A stretch of DNA of 64,000 nucleotides from Oxytricha trifallax (Eukaryota; Ciliophora; Spirotrichea; Sporadotrichida; Oxytrichidae), in assembly GCA_000711775.1 (NCBI GenBank), contig ARYC01000433.1, forward strand, positions 1 through 64,000, written 5' to 3'. Shown here in pieces: positions 1 to 9,886 of the stretch. Position numbers and translations under genes: made by a program. The first letter of the stretch is position 1; every line of letters starts with the position of its first letter. The notes under the pieces were generated by a model. It saw nothing but the letters and a program-made list of their open reading frames with translations, was not told the DNA's origin and made no database searches.

Positions 1-97
1 TAAAACACTCTGAGTCGACACAATGGTTTCTATAAGTTGGTCATAATTAAATATTTATTTTATTTCTATAATTTCCTATTTTTACGTATTTTATTAA
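1..97. mobile_element. Right end of a TA-flanked inverted-repeat element inside TBE-B
   Basis: TBE-A and TBE-B are nearly identical from about position 98 onward, but the first 97 bases have no counterpart in TBE-A. Their end (CCTATTTTTACGTATTTTAT...) resembles the right end of the complete element at 48802-49961 (CCTATTTTTATCTATTTTAT...). TA follows at 98-99, which would be the target duplication. This is therefore read as the right end of a related element inserted just downstream of the TBE-B transposase gene. The left end is outside the window. Confidence 0.5.
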
Positions 98-1507
98 TAA
101 TAAACATTCATTCTCCCCTTCCTTGCACATATCGTAGTCTTATCTTTATTCACTCTCTTGCAACTACTTTGTATTAAGTCTACTATATCGATTGGTAAAT
201 CATGCATTAAATGATACAGCAGTAGCTTCTTGTAGTAAGTCTTGATTTAAATCCAGTAAAATTCAATTCCATTAAATTATGAGTTATAAGGAACGTTGTA
301 TACAGGAGTTATGTTTAACTCCTCATAAGCTTTCTTAGACTCCTTAGTCTTATGAACTGATAAGTTATCAACAAACAAGATGATTGCTTAGTTGCTATAC
401 TTCTCTCTGAGCTTATGCAAGAACTCAATATACTGCTCTCGCTTAATAGAGCGAGGATGAATAACATAAGCTTCTAGACCTTAATCTTCACTAATACCAG
501 CTAAAATTGCGTGAGTGGCAACCTTTACTTTTTGGTCATATACTTCTATATTATCGTACATTTATATACCAGGACTTATTAATAAAAGTGTTGAATGTAA
601 ACACTGTTTCATCAGCGTGAATGAACTTGATGTTATAAGTAATAGCTCTCTGCATTTAATCATATATAAAGTTTAAATTATTCATAAAAAATAATCGATG
701 ATTGATAATATTAAATTAAAATGGATAATATTAAAATGGAAACAATATACAGAGACGCTGGTGGAGGGTGTTCATTCACAAATAAAGTAAGTTACAAAAA
801 ACATATCTGAAAATTTGTTTTTACAGAAGTACCTGTCAGTTGCGGTGGTAAGTGAACAAGACTGATATTCAGCAGGGTAACACAGGTAAGGCTATGGAGT
901 TCATTGATGGAAAAATGGAGACAGATATGAAGGTGACAAAGATGTTGAAACTGTTTTTTTTAGATTTCCATTTTCTATAAGTCTATTAAGTATTCTAATT
1001 CACTTGTATTTAAATTCTTACAATTCTATATTTTTCGTTTTATTAAATTATTACTATAAAATGGCACTGTAAAATCAATTACTCTCTTCACTCTGTTTAC
1101 AGTCTTGAAATAAATGCCATTTCTTCTATAAATATTAGCTATAGTCTAAGGAGAGATACGCATGTCAGGAAACTTGAGATGAAACATGACAGCTCGTTAG
1201 TCAAGAGGAAAGTGAGCCCAATACTTTAAAGTCTTAGAGTCACAGAGGTAGTCAATATGGGTCTGAGCAAACTTTTATTTTATTACTTGATGTTTTCAAG
1301 TACCAGAATTAAAATGCTAAAAAGCTAACATGCAGTGATACCTAACAGTTGAGTCACTCTTGCGTAGGAGTTTTGCTATGGCTGTATAATTCAGCACTGA
1401 TTTGACTTAGTCTATATTAATACTTGTACCATACCTAAGCTTAAACAGTAAATCTAATATTACTCATCATAAATAGGCCCTAAATTTCGCAAATCTCTAT
1501 TTCTCAT
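98..1507 (-). pseudogene. TBE-B transposase (DDE, ~42-kDa type), disrupted
   Basis: Read on the minus strand with TAA/TAG as Gln, the start is ATG at 1507, at the inner edge of the terminal repeat. It encodes the TBE DDE transposase of the IS630/Tc1-related group. The C-terminal catalytic block GIEFYW, with its glutamate, is visible at about 262-280. The gene is broken by a ~350-bp insertion (691-1042) shared with TBE-A. It also has an in-frame TGA at the 1286-1303 segment, shared with TBE-A and TBE-D, which may be a tiny intron. The 3' end runs toward the inserted element at 1-97. It would catalyse TBE mobility and, in Oxytricha, has been implicated in genome rearrangement. This copy is very probably inactive unless the insertions are removed. 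Confidence 0.8.
691..1042 (+). other. Insertion in the TBE-B transposase carrying a MORN-like coding scrap
   Basis: This segment is absent from the matching place in TBE-D but present at the same site in TBE-A (5345-5702). It is flanked by imperfect direct copies of host sequence around AAATTATTACTATAAAA. On the plus strand it contains a short reading frame starting METIYRDAGGG. A candidate 40-nt GT-AG intron (gtaagttac...tttttacag) follows. Next comes a stretch reading KNGDRYEGD, which is a MORN-repeat signature. In TBE-B the repeat is broken by a TGA where TBE-A has TAA. It looks like a captured gene fragment carried inside a transposon. Confidence 0.6.
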
Positions 1508-1611
1508 TTTGAAAATTGACCTGATTTCTCTACTAACCCCAATAAGACCCCAACTATACCCTACAAATCAAAGCATTTATAAACCTGACTAAGGGGTTTT
1601 GGGGTTTTGAT

Positions 1612-2540
1612 TGTGATATAGGTAGTCTCTCAGAGTCATCTCAATTTCTTTAGCCTGAATGCTATGAAACCATAGCTTAAAATAACACCATCGAGCTTTA
1701 GCAAATTTTTGCAATTTTCTTTTTAGGCCTCTCGAAGTACCATGTATTCATTAGCAAACTCATTTTAATACAGTTGGTTCTTAAGAAGATAACTGAAGGG
1801 ATACACCTTATATACATACTCATCAACTACTATAAGCTTTGCTTTTGCAGGCACGTTTATATTCAAGTAATTCAATACAAGTGCTGAGATCAACTGCATT
1901 TAATGCAGGTATATTCATAGCCTTCACTAAAAAGCATGCTAAAATTGCATTACATGCTGGTTGGTTCATCGATTTATATCGCTTTTTTCTATTGAGTCTT
2001 TCTTGCTGGTTTTTTTATGACTCAAGAGTATTAGATTTTCTTTTTGCTTTAACTAATTTTTAGGTTTCTTCATTCTGCATTAAAAATTCACTCAAAGATG
2101 CTTCTGCAAATGCTTCTTTACATTTGCAGAATATGTATAAGACTTTATGCACTTTGTGCTTTAGTACGTACCTTCCATCAACTTTATAATGCTTGAAATA
2201 GATCTTGGCTTTGCCAGAGTGTACCTCTTTAAGGTGTCTCTTCAAGCTATGCTCAGTAGAGAAAGATTCTAGCAGGATTCACATTAATAAGTTTTTATCT
2301 TTTCAATTGGTTGCTGTTCTTCTAGCTCCTCAACATATTCAATTTATGTTTAAACTCCTATCTCTGCTCTCCCCTTCTAGTTTTATACTTCTATTTTGAA
2401 GACCTCGCTTCAAACTCAAGACCTCTAAGCTCAACCTCTCTCTCAATATAGATTACTTCTGGTTTCTTGGAGGACCCAAAGTTGAGCAAAGATTATCCAG
2501 CACCAAGAGAAACTGCTTTGCAATTCAAGTTAGCCGCCAT
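1612..2540 (-). pseudogene. TBE-A zinc-finger kinase, 5' part
   Basis: The start is ATG at 2540 (MAANLN...), the same start context as TBE-D at 46934. The fragment covers the charged N-terminal region, a C2H2-type finger (KRHLKEVH region near 2230) and the segment leading into the kinase domain. It then stops at the TBE-B insertion, which replaces the rest of the catalytic domain. Frame changes near 2400 and a TGA near 2260 show it was decayed independently of that insertion. In intact TBEs this gene encodes a ~57-kDa protein of unknown cellular role. Confidence 0.75.
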
Positions 2541-2589
2541 GTTTAAATTCAAATTTAAATTCAAATTATTCAGCTCTAATAACCTCTCT

Positions 2590-2880
2590 GGTTATAGTAA
2601 CTTTGTATAGGAGTTGGCACTACTACAATGATGGTTGATTCTTAGGAGTTAGACATCATATTATACTAAGTTTAAAACTATAAATTTTCTAATTTCATGC
2701 TTAATATTTTAATTTTAGTACCAAATTAGATAAAATTCAGGTTGGTACTGGTACCAATTAAGTTTTGAACCATATTAAAACATTTCCATTAAAACCCCAT
2801 AAGTATAAAACTAGGTACTAATTAAGTTTTGGTACTATTAAATTGGTACCAATTAAAATTAAACAAATTAAGTAACAGTA
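2590..2880. promoter_or_regulatory. Divergent intergenic region of TBE-A with GGTACC-type repeats
   Basis: The region lies between the divergently transcribed kinase and ~22-kDa genes. It contains several copies of a unit built on GGTAC(C/T)AATTAAGTTTT in both orientations, including GGTACTGGTACCAATTAAG around 2743 and TTGGTACCAATTAAAATTAA around 2843. TBE-D has the same arrangement, and TBE-C has an analogous one built on a different palindrome. A role as a shared promoter or protein-binding iteron is inferred from position only. Confidence 0.45.
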
Positions 2881-3764
2881 ATAAGTAAGTATATTCGAAA
2901 TGTGGAAGTTGTTACAACCAAATTCAAAAAAATATAGAATTAGAATTATATTAAATCAAATTTTATTACAATAAAAAAGTAAAAATGGGCTTCAATGTTC
3001 TTCAAAGCTTGGTAAGATTTATGGGCAAGAAAGAAAAAATCATTCTTATGGTTGGTCTCGATGCTGCAGGTAAGACCACAATCCTCTAAATACTCAAGCT
3101 CGGTGATGTCATCAGAACCATTCCAACCATCTGCTTCAATGTCGAAAATGTTGATTTCAAGAAAACAGTTTCACAGTATGGGATGTAGGCGATCAAGACA
3201 AGATCATACTCCTCTGCAGACACTACAACTATAACACTAAAGTTCTTATCTACGTCGTTGACTCCAATGATAGAGACAGAGTTTATTATGACAGAGAAGA
3301 GGTACACAAGATGGTTACATAGGAGGAACTCAAGGATGCAGTTTTAATGATATTCGCCAACAAGCAAGATCTACCAGGAGCTATGACCTGCCCAAGAATC
3401 AATGATAAGCGAAGACTCCACACCATTAGAGGTAGAACTTGGTACATCAAAAGCACTTGCGTCGTTACAGGTGATGCTCACTACGAAGGTCTCGACTAGA
3501 TCTCAAAGAATTTTGTCGCAAAATGAAATGCTTAAAGATATTCCAGTTTGTGCATGCTTTTTTGAACTGTAAAATTCGATTAAGTAATCAATCACTCTTG
3601 AATATAGCGAGCTATTGCATTTCCTTATAAATATACGTTTAATTAAGTTAGTAAAATTTTCAAAATAACTCACCTTTTTTAAGTATAAATATGTTAAAAT
3701 TCTAATTCTATAGTTTTTTGAATTTGGTTGTAACAACTTCCACATTTCGAATATACTTACTTAA
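2881..3764. mobile_element. 884-bp TA-flanked inverted-repeat element carrying an ARF gene
   Basis: The two ends are ~65-bp inverted repeats (left AAGTAAGTATATTCGAAATG, right its complement), separated by about 750 bp and flanked by TA at 2879-2880 and 3765-3766. The same place in TBE-D is uninterrupted. There is no transposase inside; the cargo is an ARF-family GTPase pseudogene. This is the structure of a Pack-MITE-like gene-capturing element, probably moved by a Tc1/mariner-type enzyme in trans, as inferred from the TA duplication. Confidence 0.8.
2985..3526 (+). pseudogene. ARF-family small GTPase pseudogene inside a transposon
   Basis: Starting at ATG 2985 with MGFNVLQSL, the frame contains the P-loop GLDAAGKTTI, then switch I as IPTICFNVE (the usual Gly is Cys). 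After a single frameshift near 3165 it continues with [11 protein letters not shown] (switch II, normally WDVGGQ), [10 protein letters not shown], the guanine-binding NKQDLPGA, and a C-terminus YEGLDQISKN. It ends at TGA 3524-3526. The span of 542 nt is one nucleotide short of a full ~180-codon ARF. There is no intron, so a retrocopy or captured coding sequence is possible. ARFs are membrane-traffic GTPases. The frameshift and the altered switch residues argue against function here. Confidence 0.85.
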
Positions 3765-3990
3765 TACTAATTAAATTTAAAAAAAATTAGTACTAATTTA
3801 ATGGAACTAAATTGATAAAAATGGAGATCCATCACTGAAATTTGTTACAGCTTCTGCAAACTTTCTACACGAATCTTTGCAGGGCTGACCTCATATAAGA
3901 TGCCCATATTTAATAGTAAGTTTTTAAACAATAGGATCCAGAAGTCTATAAATTATAATATGAAATTCATTAATAGGAAGAGGAACAAAG

Positions 3991-4719
3991 ATGGAATCAC
4001 TCAATGATCAAATGAAAGAGTTAAGCTCGAGAAATTTAATCAAGATTCAGAAGTATTGAAGATCTCCATCGATACCTAAGATTACATGGTAAGATAACTT
4101 GATGACTATTAACATATTATACAGTTGGTTTATTCATTCCAACGATGGAAGGTACAAAAATTTAATTCTGAAAGCAATACTTTGTGAGGAGAAGAAAGCT
4201 TTTAAAAATAAAGACATTAAACTAATCGAAATTCCCAACTACCCTGAGATTTCAATCACTAATCTAATGAGGCCACTCTAATAAACCACCAAGAGGAACT
4301 TTTTCTCTGGTGTTCTTGGCACAATATAAGAGAAGTATCTCAGAGTATAATTGAGGAAGCTCATAAGAAACGATATTCTATCTCTCCTGAAGACTAGAAG
4401 AAGCAAAAAATTCAAATAAGCTAAGCTTGACTAACTTAAGAAGCATCCTTATCTTTCAAGTAAGCTTTGACATATAACTTTGCAGGAAAATCTGGCACTG
4501 GTATATATCTTATGAAAGAGCATGCTAAGGTTCATAGAGATAGAAAACAGCAGACAGTTCATTAAGTTAGCAAGAGACTTTATAAAGATGTTTAAAAGCC
4601 AGAAGATATGAACATAGATGCAGGAGATGGCAGCAAGAGAAGAAACTTAGGGCCTGTCAAGCCTTAAGAAAGAAAAGAAAGAGAAGCCTAATCCTTTTAA
4701 GGGTCCATTTAATATGTGA
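3991..4719 (+). pseudogene. TBE-A ~22-kDa protein gene, decayed
   Basis: Starts ATGGAATCACT like the TBE-D copy and ends ...AATATGTGA like TBE-C and TBE-D. The candidate first intron lies around 4088-4122. The conserved block IEIPNYPEIS is at about 4225-4254. Compared with TBE-C the copy has frame changes before that block. It also lacks roughly 45 bp of the segment corresponding to the PSKLQLSNKLPER region near 4275. The second mini-intron (gtaagctttgacatataactt...) is recognisable near 4460-4487. Function of the 22-kDa protein is unknown; it is one of the three conserved TBE products. Confidence 0.75.
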
Positions 4720-4725
4720 ACTATT

Positions 4726-6163
4726 TCATTCATTTAAGTCTAAAACTTATTAATAAACATTCATTCTCCCCTTCCTTGCACATATCGTAGTCTTATCTTT
4801 ATTCACTCTCTTGCAACTACTTTGTATTAAGTCTACTGTATCGATTGGTAAATCATGCATTAAATGATACAGCAGTAGCTTCTTGTAGTAAGTCTTGATT
4901 TAACTCCAGTAAAATTCAATTCCATTAAATTATGGGCTATAAGGAACGTTGTATACAGGAGTTATGTTTAACTCCTCAGAAGCTTTCTTAGAATCCTTAG
5001 TCTTATGAACTGATAAGTTATCAACAAAAAAGATAATTTTTAGGTTGCTATACTTCTCTCTGAGCTTATGCAAGAACTCAATATACTGCTCTCGCTTAAT
5101 AGAGCGAGGATGAATGACATAAGCTTCTATACCTTAATCTTCACTAATACCAGCTAAAATTGCGTGAGTGGCAACCTTTACTTTTTAGTCATATACTTCT
5201 ATATTATCGTACTTTTTATACCAGGACTTATTAATAAAAGTGTTGAATGTAAACACTGCTTCATCAGCGTGAATGAACTTGATGTTATAAGTAATAGCTC
5301 TCTGCATTTAATCATATATAAAGTTTAAATTATTACTATAAAAAATAATCGATGATTGATAATATTAAATTAAAATGGATAATATTAAAATGGAAACAAT
5401 ATACAGAGACGCTGGTGGAGGGTGTTCATTCACAAATAAAGTAAGTTACAAAAAACATATCTGAAAATTTATTTTTACGATAGTACCTGTCAGTTGCGGT
5501 GGTTAGTGAACAAGACTGATATTCAGCAGGGGAACACAGGTAAGGCTATGGAGTTCATTAATGGAAAAATGGAGACAGATATGAAGGTGACAAAGATGTT
5601 GAAACTGTTTTTTTTAGATTTCCATTTTCTATTAGTCTATTAAGTATTCTAATTCACTTGTATTTAAATTCTTACAATTCTATATTTTTCGTTTTATTTA
5701 TCATAATTACTATAAAATGGCACTGTAAAATCAATTACTCTCTTCACTCTGTTTACAGTCTTGAAAGTAATGCCATTTCTTCTATAAATATTAGCTATAG
5801 TCTAAGGAGAGATACGCATGTCAGGAAACTTGCGATGAAACATGACAGCTCGTTAGTCAAGAGGAAAGTGAGCCCAATACTTTAAAGTCTTAGAGTCACA
5901 GAGGTAGTCAATATGGGTCTGAGTGAACTTTTATTTTCTTACTGGATGTTTTCACGTACCATAATTAAAACGATTTGCAGCAAACATGCAGTGATATCTA
6001 ACAGTTGAGGCACTCTTGCGTAGGAATCTTGCTATGGCTGTATAATTCAGCACTGGTTTGACTTAGTCTATATTAATACTTGTACCATACCTAAGCTTAA
6101 GCAGTAAATCTAAATATTACTCATCATAAGTAGACCCTAAATTTCGCTAATTTTATTTCTCAT
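4726..6163 (-). pseudogene. TBE-A transposase (DDE), disrupted
   Basis: Start ATG at 6163, stop TGA at 4726-4728. The catalytic triad region is preserved: the IHADEA block near 5268, a VDNLSVH-type block near 5030, and FNGIEFYW near 4910-4935 with the glutamate. The gene is interrupted by the 5345-5702 insertion shared with TBE-B and by the shared TGA within 5942-5959. Apart from these the frame is largely open. It converges with the 22-kDa gene, the two ends being only a few bases apart. Confidence 0.8.
5345..5702 (+). other. Insertion in the TBE-A transposase with a MORN-like scrap
   Basis: This is the counterpart of the 691-1042 insertion of TBE-B, at the identical transposase position. 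It has the same cargo reading GYGVHQWKNGDRYEGD, here without the TGA seen in TBE-B. Because both nested elements share it at the same site, the insertion predates their divergence. Flanking copies of ATTACTATAAAA are visible at 5333-5344 and about 5706-5717. Confidence 0.6.
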
Positions 6164-6265
6164 TTTGCAATTTGACCTAATTTCTGTACTAACCCCAATA
6201 ACACCCCAACTATACCCTACTAATCAAAGCACTTATAAACCTCACTAAGGGATTTTGGGATTTAA

Positions 6266-6677
6266 ATTAATCTTGATTTTAAATGCATGAATTATAGGAG
6301 ATTATTATAAATATAACTCAGACGTAGACAAAGATTAAATTAATTAAATCTACTCCAAAGTGTTATTCATAGGTAAGCTTGTGTCATCGCAGTCTCATAT
6401 ATAAAATAACAGTTTTATCGTGAGACAATTATTTTCTGAGATATTGAAATGCAAACAATAAAATCTTCTCTGGATACCAAATCACAGAGGGAAAATTCTG
6501 CTTGATTGAAAAAGTACCAAAAATCAAAAATACAAGCCAATTAATTCATTTGAAATAATTGAGAATATTTTTTTATATATTATTTTAGTTGTTGTAGAGC
6601 CTAGAGACTTGCTTTAGAACTTATTGTATATTAAATGAATTAAAATGCTGGAAGAGATGCCTTAAATTCATATTATA
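6266..6677. other. AT-rich spacer without recognisable gene
   Basis: No coherent coding frame or repeat seen beyond short AT-rich stretches. It lies between the degenerate right end of TBE-A and the next inverted-repeat element. Confidence 0.5.
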
Positions 6678-7596
6678 TTACTAAAATAATTTTTGAAATG
6701 GAATTTTTAGAGAATTGTTATATAAATTTCATAATAAATAATTATAACTGCCTCTAATTACAAATGATGATAATTTAAATTTGATTTAAAATAATATTAT
6801 GACAAAATTAATTAATTAATTAAATAAATATATATATTCACTGTGCAAATTCTGCAAATTGTGCAAAGAAATTCCAACCAAGCAAGGGACCCAGTTTGTG
6901 TCCAAATATATATTTATTTATTTTAATTAATTATTACTTTTAAAATCTCATTGAGAATCGTGCTTATTTGCCTCTGTGTCTCTTATGCTTACCCTATTCG
7001 AGTTATTTTCTATAGGTTCGTTGTCATGTGTGTCTTCACTACAACCGCCACGCCTCCTCAGACCTGTCCAAGAGATAGTTTGCCATCTGCACCGCATTGA
7101 AGGGGAACTTAAGTTTTTCGGATCCACCCTCCACCATCGACTTCAGTTACAGATGTTTGGTTTGCCTGAAGCTTTGAGTGAATCTTCCCTGCCATACTCC
7201 ACTAAACAGATCCCGTGATTAGTAAGAAGAAATCGTATCTATAGTTATACTTCTTTGAACTTTTTGGCATTTTGGTATTGGTAACTAGCACTTAGTTTTT
7301 TAAAAGAAAATGTGCTATTTATTTCAATATTTATTTTGTTGACATTTTAAAAGTAATTATTAATTAGAATAAATAAATATATATTCGCGCACAAACTGGG
7401 TCCCTTGCTTGGTTGGAATATCTTTGCACAATTTGCAGAATTTGCACAGTGAATATATATATTTATTTAATTAATTAATTATATTTTAAATCAAATTTGA
7501 ATTATCATCATTTGTAATTATAGCCAGTTATAATTATTTATTATGAAATTTATATTGCATTTCTCTAAAAATTCCATTTCAAATGTATTTTAGTAA
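6678..7596. mobile_element. 919-bp TA-flanked element with ~270-bp inverted repeats
   Basis: Ends read TTACTAAAAT on both strands and the inverted repeats extend about 270 bp inward. They include the distinctive sub-block CTGCAAATTGTGCAAAG / CAAGCAAGGGACCCAG. TA is present on both sides (6676-6677 and 7597-7598). The GC-richer centre encodes a small minus-strand protein related to that of the element at 48802-49961. It is placed in a family of germline TA-inserting elements; no classical transposase motif was recognised. Confidence 0.8.
6948..7345 (-). pseudogene. Small ORF of the TA-flanked element, frameshifted
   Basis: From ATG 7345 (or the internal ATG at 7270, MPKSSKKYNYRYDFF) the frame runs into a region reading KLQANQTSVTEVDGG. 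This aligns by eye with STKKFNYRFEIFLKIPG...KIQINQPSISDENTN of the ORF at 49097-49670. The frame then closes. Coding character continues in the other two frames (FNAVQMANYLLDRSEEAW, then EDTHDNEPIENN) to TGA 6948-6950. The total length is not a multiple of three. No known domain was recognised. It could be a transposition or accessory protein, but that is only inferred from its location. Confidence 0.5.
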
Positions 7597-8212
7597 TAAT
7601 TAGAATATATTTTTTCATTTTTTAAAATAATAAAAGAAAAGTTATTTATTTTAAAATTTATATATATGTTGATTATATTAATGAGTGTAAGTGTGTTATT
7701 CTCACTAAATCATTTTAATATCTATTAATGGTGAGAGCCAGGATACAAATCATGTTGCAAAAGTTGCTAGTTGACATATCATAATTATGTTTTAAAATAA
7801 TACGAAATATTTTTTTAGGTTTTTATTCGTATTTTTTTTTAGTTTATATTTAGTGAGTGCTATCGTTATGATGGTTAAATAATTCAAAATGAATTAATTC
7901 ATAATTTTCTAGAAATTTGATGAGTACTTTTTTTTATTAAGTTAAGTATGGAAAAATGATACAAATAAAAACTACTTGAGAATATATATATTAAATTATT
8001 TATATAGTAATTATACTGTAAATTTTTGAAATATCTTTGAAATTTTGAAAGAAACTTCAGACATAAATGATTCTCTTTGCATTCACAAATAAGTGTAAAT
8101 ATCTAAACTTTTTTACTTTAATAACTTCTAAGCTATTTTTTAGTGACATTTTGTCCATATTCTTTAGTTCAATTACAAATAAAGTATAGTTATTTAATTT
8201 ATATTACTTATT

Positions 8213-8988
8213 TCCGACTACCTTAAACTAATAGTTATACACCTTTTAAAGAAAAATTGAGAGATTAATGATTAGCTATAGAAATGCTTCAACTCCAATT
8301 AACATATTACTTGGGAATCTAAATGATAGCACTATGAATTATAGATCGCATTTATGTATTTTTAATTGTATATTTACTAAAATTCATTACTATCATAAAC
8401 TTAGCATTACTTTTCCAGTTTAGGAGATGTATCCATATTGTTCAAAAGAAAAGCAAACGTGCTCTGGACTGATCACTTCAACAATCCATAATATGGTGGA
8501 TAAGAGAATTTATATTTTATCTATTATAAATATGTTAATTAGATTGATCAGCTTTTTAAAGATCCCTTGTCCGATGTTCATCATTATTTTCAACTTAATT
8601 ATTTCTTGGAATAATAAATTCTAAACTTTCTTTTTAATTTAAATTTTTGCAATACATGACTTTCGGAACAAAATCCAAACCAAAGTAAGTAAGCTTAAGA
8701 GAATGGAACAACCACATATTCTGCCAACTCTATAATTTCTTTGAACCTATGATAAAGTCAAGCCATTTGTTTATTAATAAAGAAAATAATAAAAATCAGT
8801 AGTTCAAAACTAATAATAGAAAGATTCTCAAAATATTGTAAATAAAGAGCAAGATCTAAATAAATATAAAATCAATGATTTCAAGAAGTTCTATTAAATT
8901 ATAAATGAATTCAGTAACATTAATTGTTTTTGGATAAGATTTAAATGCATATTACAATTTTAAAATATTAACATTTAAAATTAATTGA
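8213..8988 (+). pseudogene. Copy 0 of the tandem PIN-nuclease-like family, C-terminal part
   Basis: The frame from about 8213 includes RNASTPINILLGNLN, which matches GASTPLNKYFWNLN in copy 2. A later frame includes LREWNNHIFCQLYN near 8690, matching the LAWSNHVFGFC block of copies 1, 3, 5 and 7. It ends at TGA 8986-8988. No N-terminal catalytic half is seen upstream. It is a truncated or eroded paralogue at the head of the array, on the same strand as the rest. Confidence 0.5.
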
Positions 8989-8989
8989 T

Positions 8990-9880
8990 TTAATTATAAT
9001 CCCTGCAAAATAATACGTCTTAGTTAAATGAATTATAAATTATTATCAAATCTAAATTTAAAAAGATTACTTTTATTTTCCAGATAATGATTAAATAATC
9101 AAGAATAGTGATTAATAACTAATTTAAATGATATATATTTTTAATTAATTATGCTAGTATAAAGTTTAAAAGAGAATATATTTGAAATCTATGAAATGAA
9201 CTATGATCTTAATAATAGTTATTAACAAATATTAGGATTTAAAAACATATTTAATTAAAAGATAAACTTATCAATTAAAGTGACTCCATTTTAATAAGGC
9301 AAAAATTATTGGATAAAATATGTAATATGTGATTAAAAAGTAATGTATGAAATATTGAAGTTAAAATATCTTAAAAGTATTTTAATTTATATACGAGCTA
9401 AATCAAAAATATAAATTTAGACTTAGCTCGTTGATTTAATTAGATTTTTAAAAATATTATTTAAACATTTCTAATTTTTTTTTATTATTAATAATGATCG
9501 ACTTAAATATTCGAATTTTCTCTAATTTAATATTTTTTCATAATTAACTCTTAATAACAATTTAAAATTATTAATGATAAACAAGAAGAAAGATAGCCAG
9601 TATTTTTAGAGAATGAGAAAAAATTGAAGAAAAAATATAATTCAAAGAAACAATACTAAGCTAAAGGTAACGATCAAATGAATTTAAAAGAATGATTAAT
9701 AAGATTAGGTTTAAAAACAATAAAGTTTTCAAGTACCTAAAATTTCCCAAAGGGATTTAGGGAAATCAAGTAAAATCAATGAGTAAGATTTTATTATTTA
9801 ATTTTAATTAAACTTAATTATTAAAATACATTTCTTTACCTAATCCAATTTAATTGTGAAATCCTTATAAAATATTTACA
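8990..9880. other. AT-rich intergenic region
   Basis: Very AT-rich with no coherent long frame. One imperfect hairpin (acgagctaaatc ... gacttagctcgt, 9393-9434) is the only structure noticed. It probably holds the regulatory and spacer DNA before copy 1. Confidence 0.4.
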
Positions 9881-9886
9881 AAAAAT

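Larger units (their letters stand above)
1..1611. mobile_element. TBE-B, right part of a telomere-bearing element, nested in TBE-A
   Basis: The right end reads GGGGTTTTGGGGTTTTG, the C4A4 telomere-type terminus of Oxytricha TBE transposons, and is followed by ATT (1612-1614). From 1612 the sequence matches the interior of a TBE kinase gene (compare 46002 onward in TBE-D, which has ATT at the same point). TBE-B therefore inserted into the kinase gene of another TBE with a 3-bp ANT duplication. Only its transposase half lies in the window. It belongs to the same subfamily as TBE-A and TBE-D. Confidence 0.9.
1612..6265. mobile_element. TBE-A, telomere-bearing element split by TBE-B
   Basis: The left part, including the kinase 3' end, lies beyond TBE-B and outside the window. 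The visible part holds the kinase N-terminal half (minus), an intergenic palindrome region with a nested element, the ~22-kDa gene (plus) and the transposase (minus), in the same order as TBE-C and TBE-D. The right terminus near 6250-6265 is degenerate (gggattttgggattt instead of GGGGTTTTGGGGTTTT). All genes carry lesions, so this is an old copy. Confidence 0.85.
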
